64,000 nt of DNA from Bathymodiolus brooksi (lineage: Eukaryota > Mollusca > Bivalvia > Mytilida > Modiolidae), in contig OY804584.1 of the NCBI GenBank assembly GCA_963680875.1, positions 93,618,031-93,682,030 on the forward strand, read 5' to 3'. Numbering within the stretch: the first letter of the stretch is position 1; each line of letters starts with the position of its first letter. The position numbers and the translations under genes were made by a program. Positions 63,025-64,000 of the stretch are shown here, one piece after another. Under the pieces are notes generated by a model. The model ran no database searches and was not told where the DNA came from. It was given only the letters and a program-made list of their open reading frames with translations.

Positions 63025-64000
63025 TTGTACATTCTTGATTGCCCCTTCAGTTTTCTCTAACGTTTATTTAAAGTGTCTCTGGATTGTCCATTCTTGATTG
63101 CTCCTTCAGTTGTCTCTAATGTTTATTTACAGTTTCTCTGGATGATTGTCCATTCTTGATAGCTCCTTCAGGTTTCTCTAACGTTTATTTACAATGTCTC
63201 TGGATGACTGTCCATTCTTGATTGCTCCTTCAGTTGTCTCTAACGTTTATTTACAGTGTCTCTGGATGAGTGTCCATTCTTGATTGCCCCTTCAGTTTTC
63301 TCTAACGTTTATTTACAATGTCTCTGGATTGTCCATTCTTGATTGCCCCTTCAGTTGTCTCTATTGTTTATTTACAGTGTCTCTGGATTGTCCATTCTTG
63401 ATTGCTCCTTCAGTTGTCTCTAACGTTTATTTACAGTGTCTCTGGATGATTGTCCATTCTTGATTGCTCCTTCAGGTATCTCTAACGTTTATTTACAATG
63501 TCTCTGGATTTTCCAATCTTGATTGCCCCTTCAGTTATCTCTAACATTTATTTACAGTGTCTCTGGATTGTCCATTCTTGATTGCCCCTTCAGTTTTCTC
63601 TAACGTTTATTTACAATGTCTCTGGATTGTCCATTCTCGATTGCCCCTTCAGTTGTCTCTAATGTTTATTTACAGTGTCTCTGGATTGTCCATTCTTGAT
63701 TGCCCCTTCAGTTGTCTCTATTGTTTATTTACAATGTCTCTGGATTTTCCATTCTTGATTGCTCCTTCAGGTTTCTCTAACGTTTATTTACAGTGTCTCT
63801 GGATTGTCCATTCTTGATTGCTCCTTCAGGTTTCTCTAACGTTTATTTACATTGTCTCTGGATTTTCCATTCTTGATTGCTCCTTCCGGTTTCTCTAACG
63901 TTTATGTACAATGTCTCTGGATGATTGTCCATTCTTGATTGCTCCTTCAGGTTTCTCTAACGTTTATTTACAATGTCCCTGGATGATTGTCCATTCTTGA
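63025..64000 (+). repeat. Transposed duplicate of 55.85-56.82 kb
   Basis: From about 63025 onward the sequence repeats the block starting near 55846, offset 7179 bp. It includes the rare 'acagtttctctggatgattg' and 'gatagctccttcagg' monomers and then the 56378-type block at 63557. At 63977 it has 'tgtccctgg' where the earlier copy has 'tgtctctgg'. Confidence 0.8.

Larger units (their letters stand above)
27816..64000 (+). repeat. Giant 59/62-bp satellite-like tandem array
   Basis: About 600 head-to-tail copies cover over 36 kb without interruption and continue past the window. The monomer is TGTCTCTGGATTGTCCATTC, then TTGATTGCCCCTTCAGTTGT, then CTCTAACGTTTATTTACAG (59 bp; e.g. copies at 27876 and 27935). 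Common variants are a 3-bp insertion giving GGATGATTGTCC or GGATGAGTGTCC (62 bp), TTTTCC for TTGTCC, GCTCC for GCCCC, CAGGTTTCTC for CAGTTGTCTC, AACATTT for AACGTTT, and TACAATG for TACAGTG. The top strand is pyrimidine-rich. Because 59 is not a multiple of three, only short accidental frames arise (MSLDCPFLIAPS-type peptides). No transposon insertion was seen inside. The left-edge monomer is the most diverged. Confidence 0.98.

Noticed and set aside
28705..63817. Repeated 65-107 codon open frames (MSLDCPFLIAPS… type) in the satellite
   Set aside because: They are produced by reading a 59-bp repeat in successive frames. They recur only because the array has higher-order copies. No start context, splice logic or conserved composition supports translation.
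27816..64000. CRISPR-like array
   Set aside because: Repeats are contiguous with no unique spacers, the host is eukaryotic, and no cas-like genes are present.

Overview
This looks like nuclear genomic DNA from an invertebrate animal, most likely a bivalve mollusc and probably a mytilid mussel. It is AT-rich, its genes have small exons with GT/AG boundaries, and it is crowded with SINE-like, foldback and LINE-derived repeats. Several dispersed repeats match patterns I associate with Mytilus genomes. That assignment comes from memory and was not searched.

Layout. (1) 1-8.4 kb: dispersed repeats and a (ATTT)n tract surround a five-exon gene of unknown function (3737-7657, +). That gene carries in-frame stops and frameshifts and is probably a pseudogene. 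(2) 8.5-10.8 kb: two phase-compatible minus-strand exons encode a post-vWD linker and a sushi/CCP domain, the C-terminal module order of mesh/SUSD2-type proteins. A 32-bp tandem array and a (CA)n tract lie against the acceptor side of the upstream exon. (3) 14.3-26.5 kb: six phase-consistent plus-strand exons (14304-14510, 18244-18537, 23460-23597, 25195-25357, 25640-25900, 26404-26546; 402 codons) encode a signal peptide, a NIDO domain, an IPT/E-set-like domain and the start of the pre-AMOP region of a mesh-like extracellular protein. Its introns hold a truncated LINE, a two-copy AGCTCACCTGA-type element, a roughly 930-bp inverted-repeat element, a 480-bp MITE with a 10-bp target duplication, and a 43-bp minisatellite whose last unit forms the exon-3 splice acceptor. 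(4) 27.8-64.0 kb: one uninterrupted tandem array of a 59/62-bp monomer, about 600 copies, with several nested higher-order periods. It runs off the window end.

The mesh-like gene is left incomplete. The AMOP, vWD, sushi and transmembrane exons expected after exon 6 are not found before the giant array, so they lie beyond it or are lost. A C-terminal (post-vWD plus sushi) piece of the same family lies upstream in the opposite orientation, so the locus holds either two divergent paralogues or one rearranged gene. No bacterial-type operon, CRISPR array, rRNA or intact tRNA was seen.

The most unusual features are the giant higher-order array, the minisatellite made of copies of a real 3' splice site, and the repeated association of tandem arrays with exons or introns of this one gene family.
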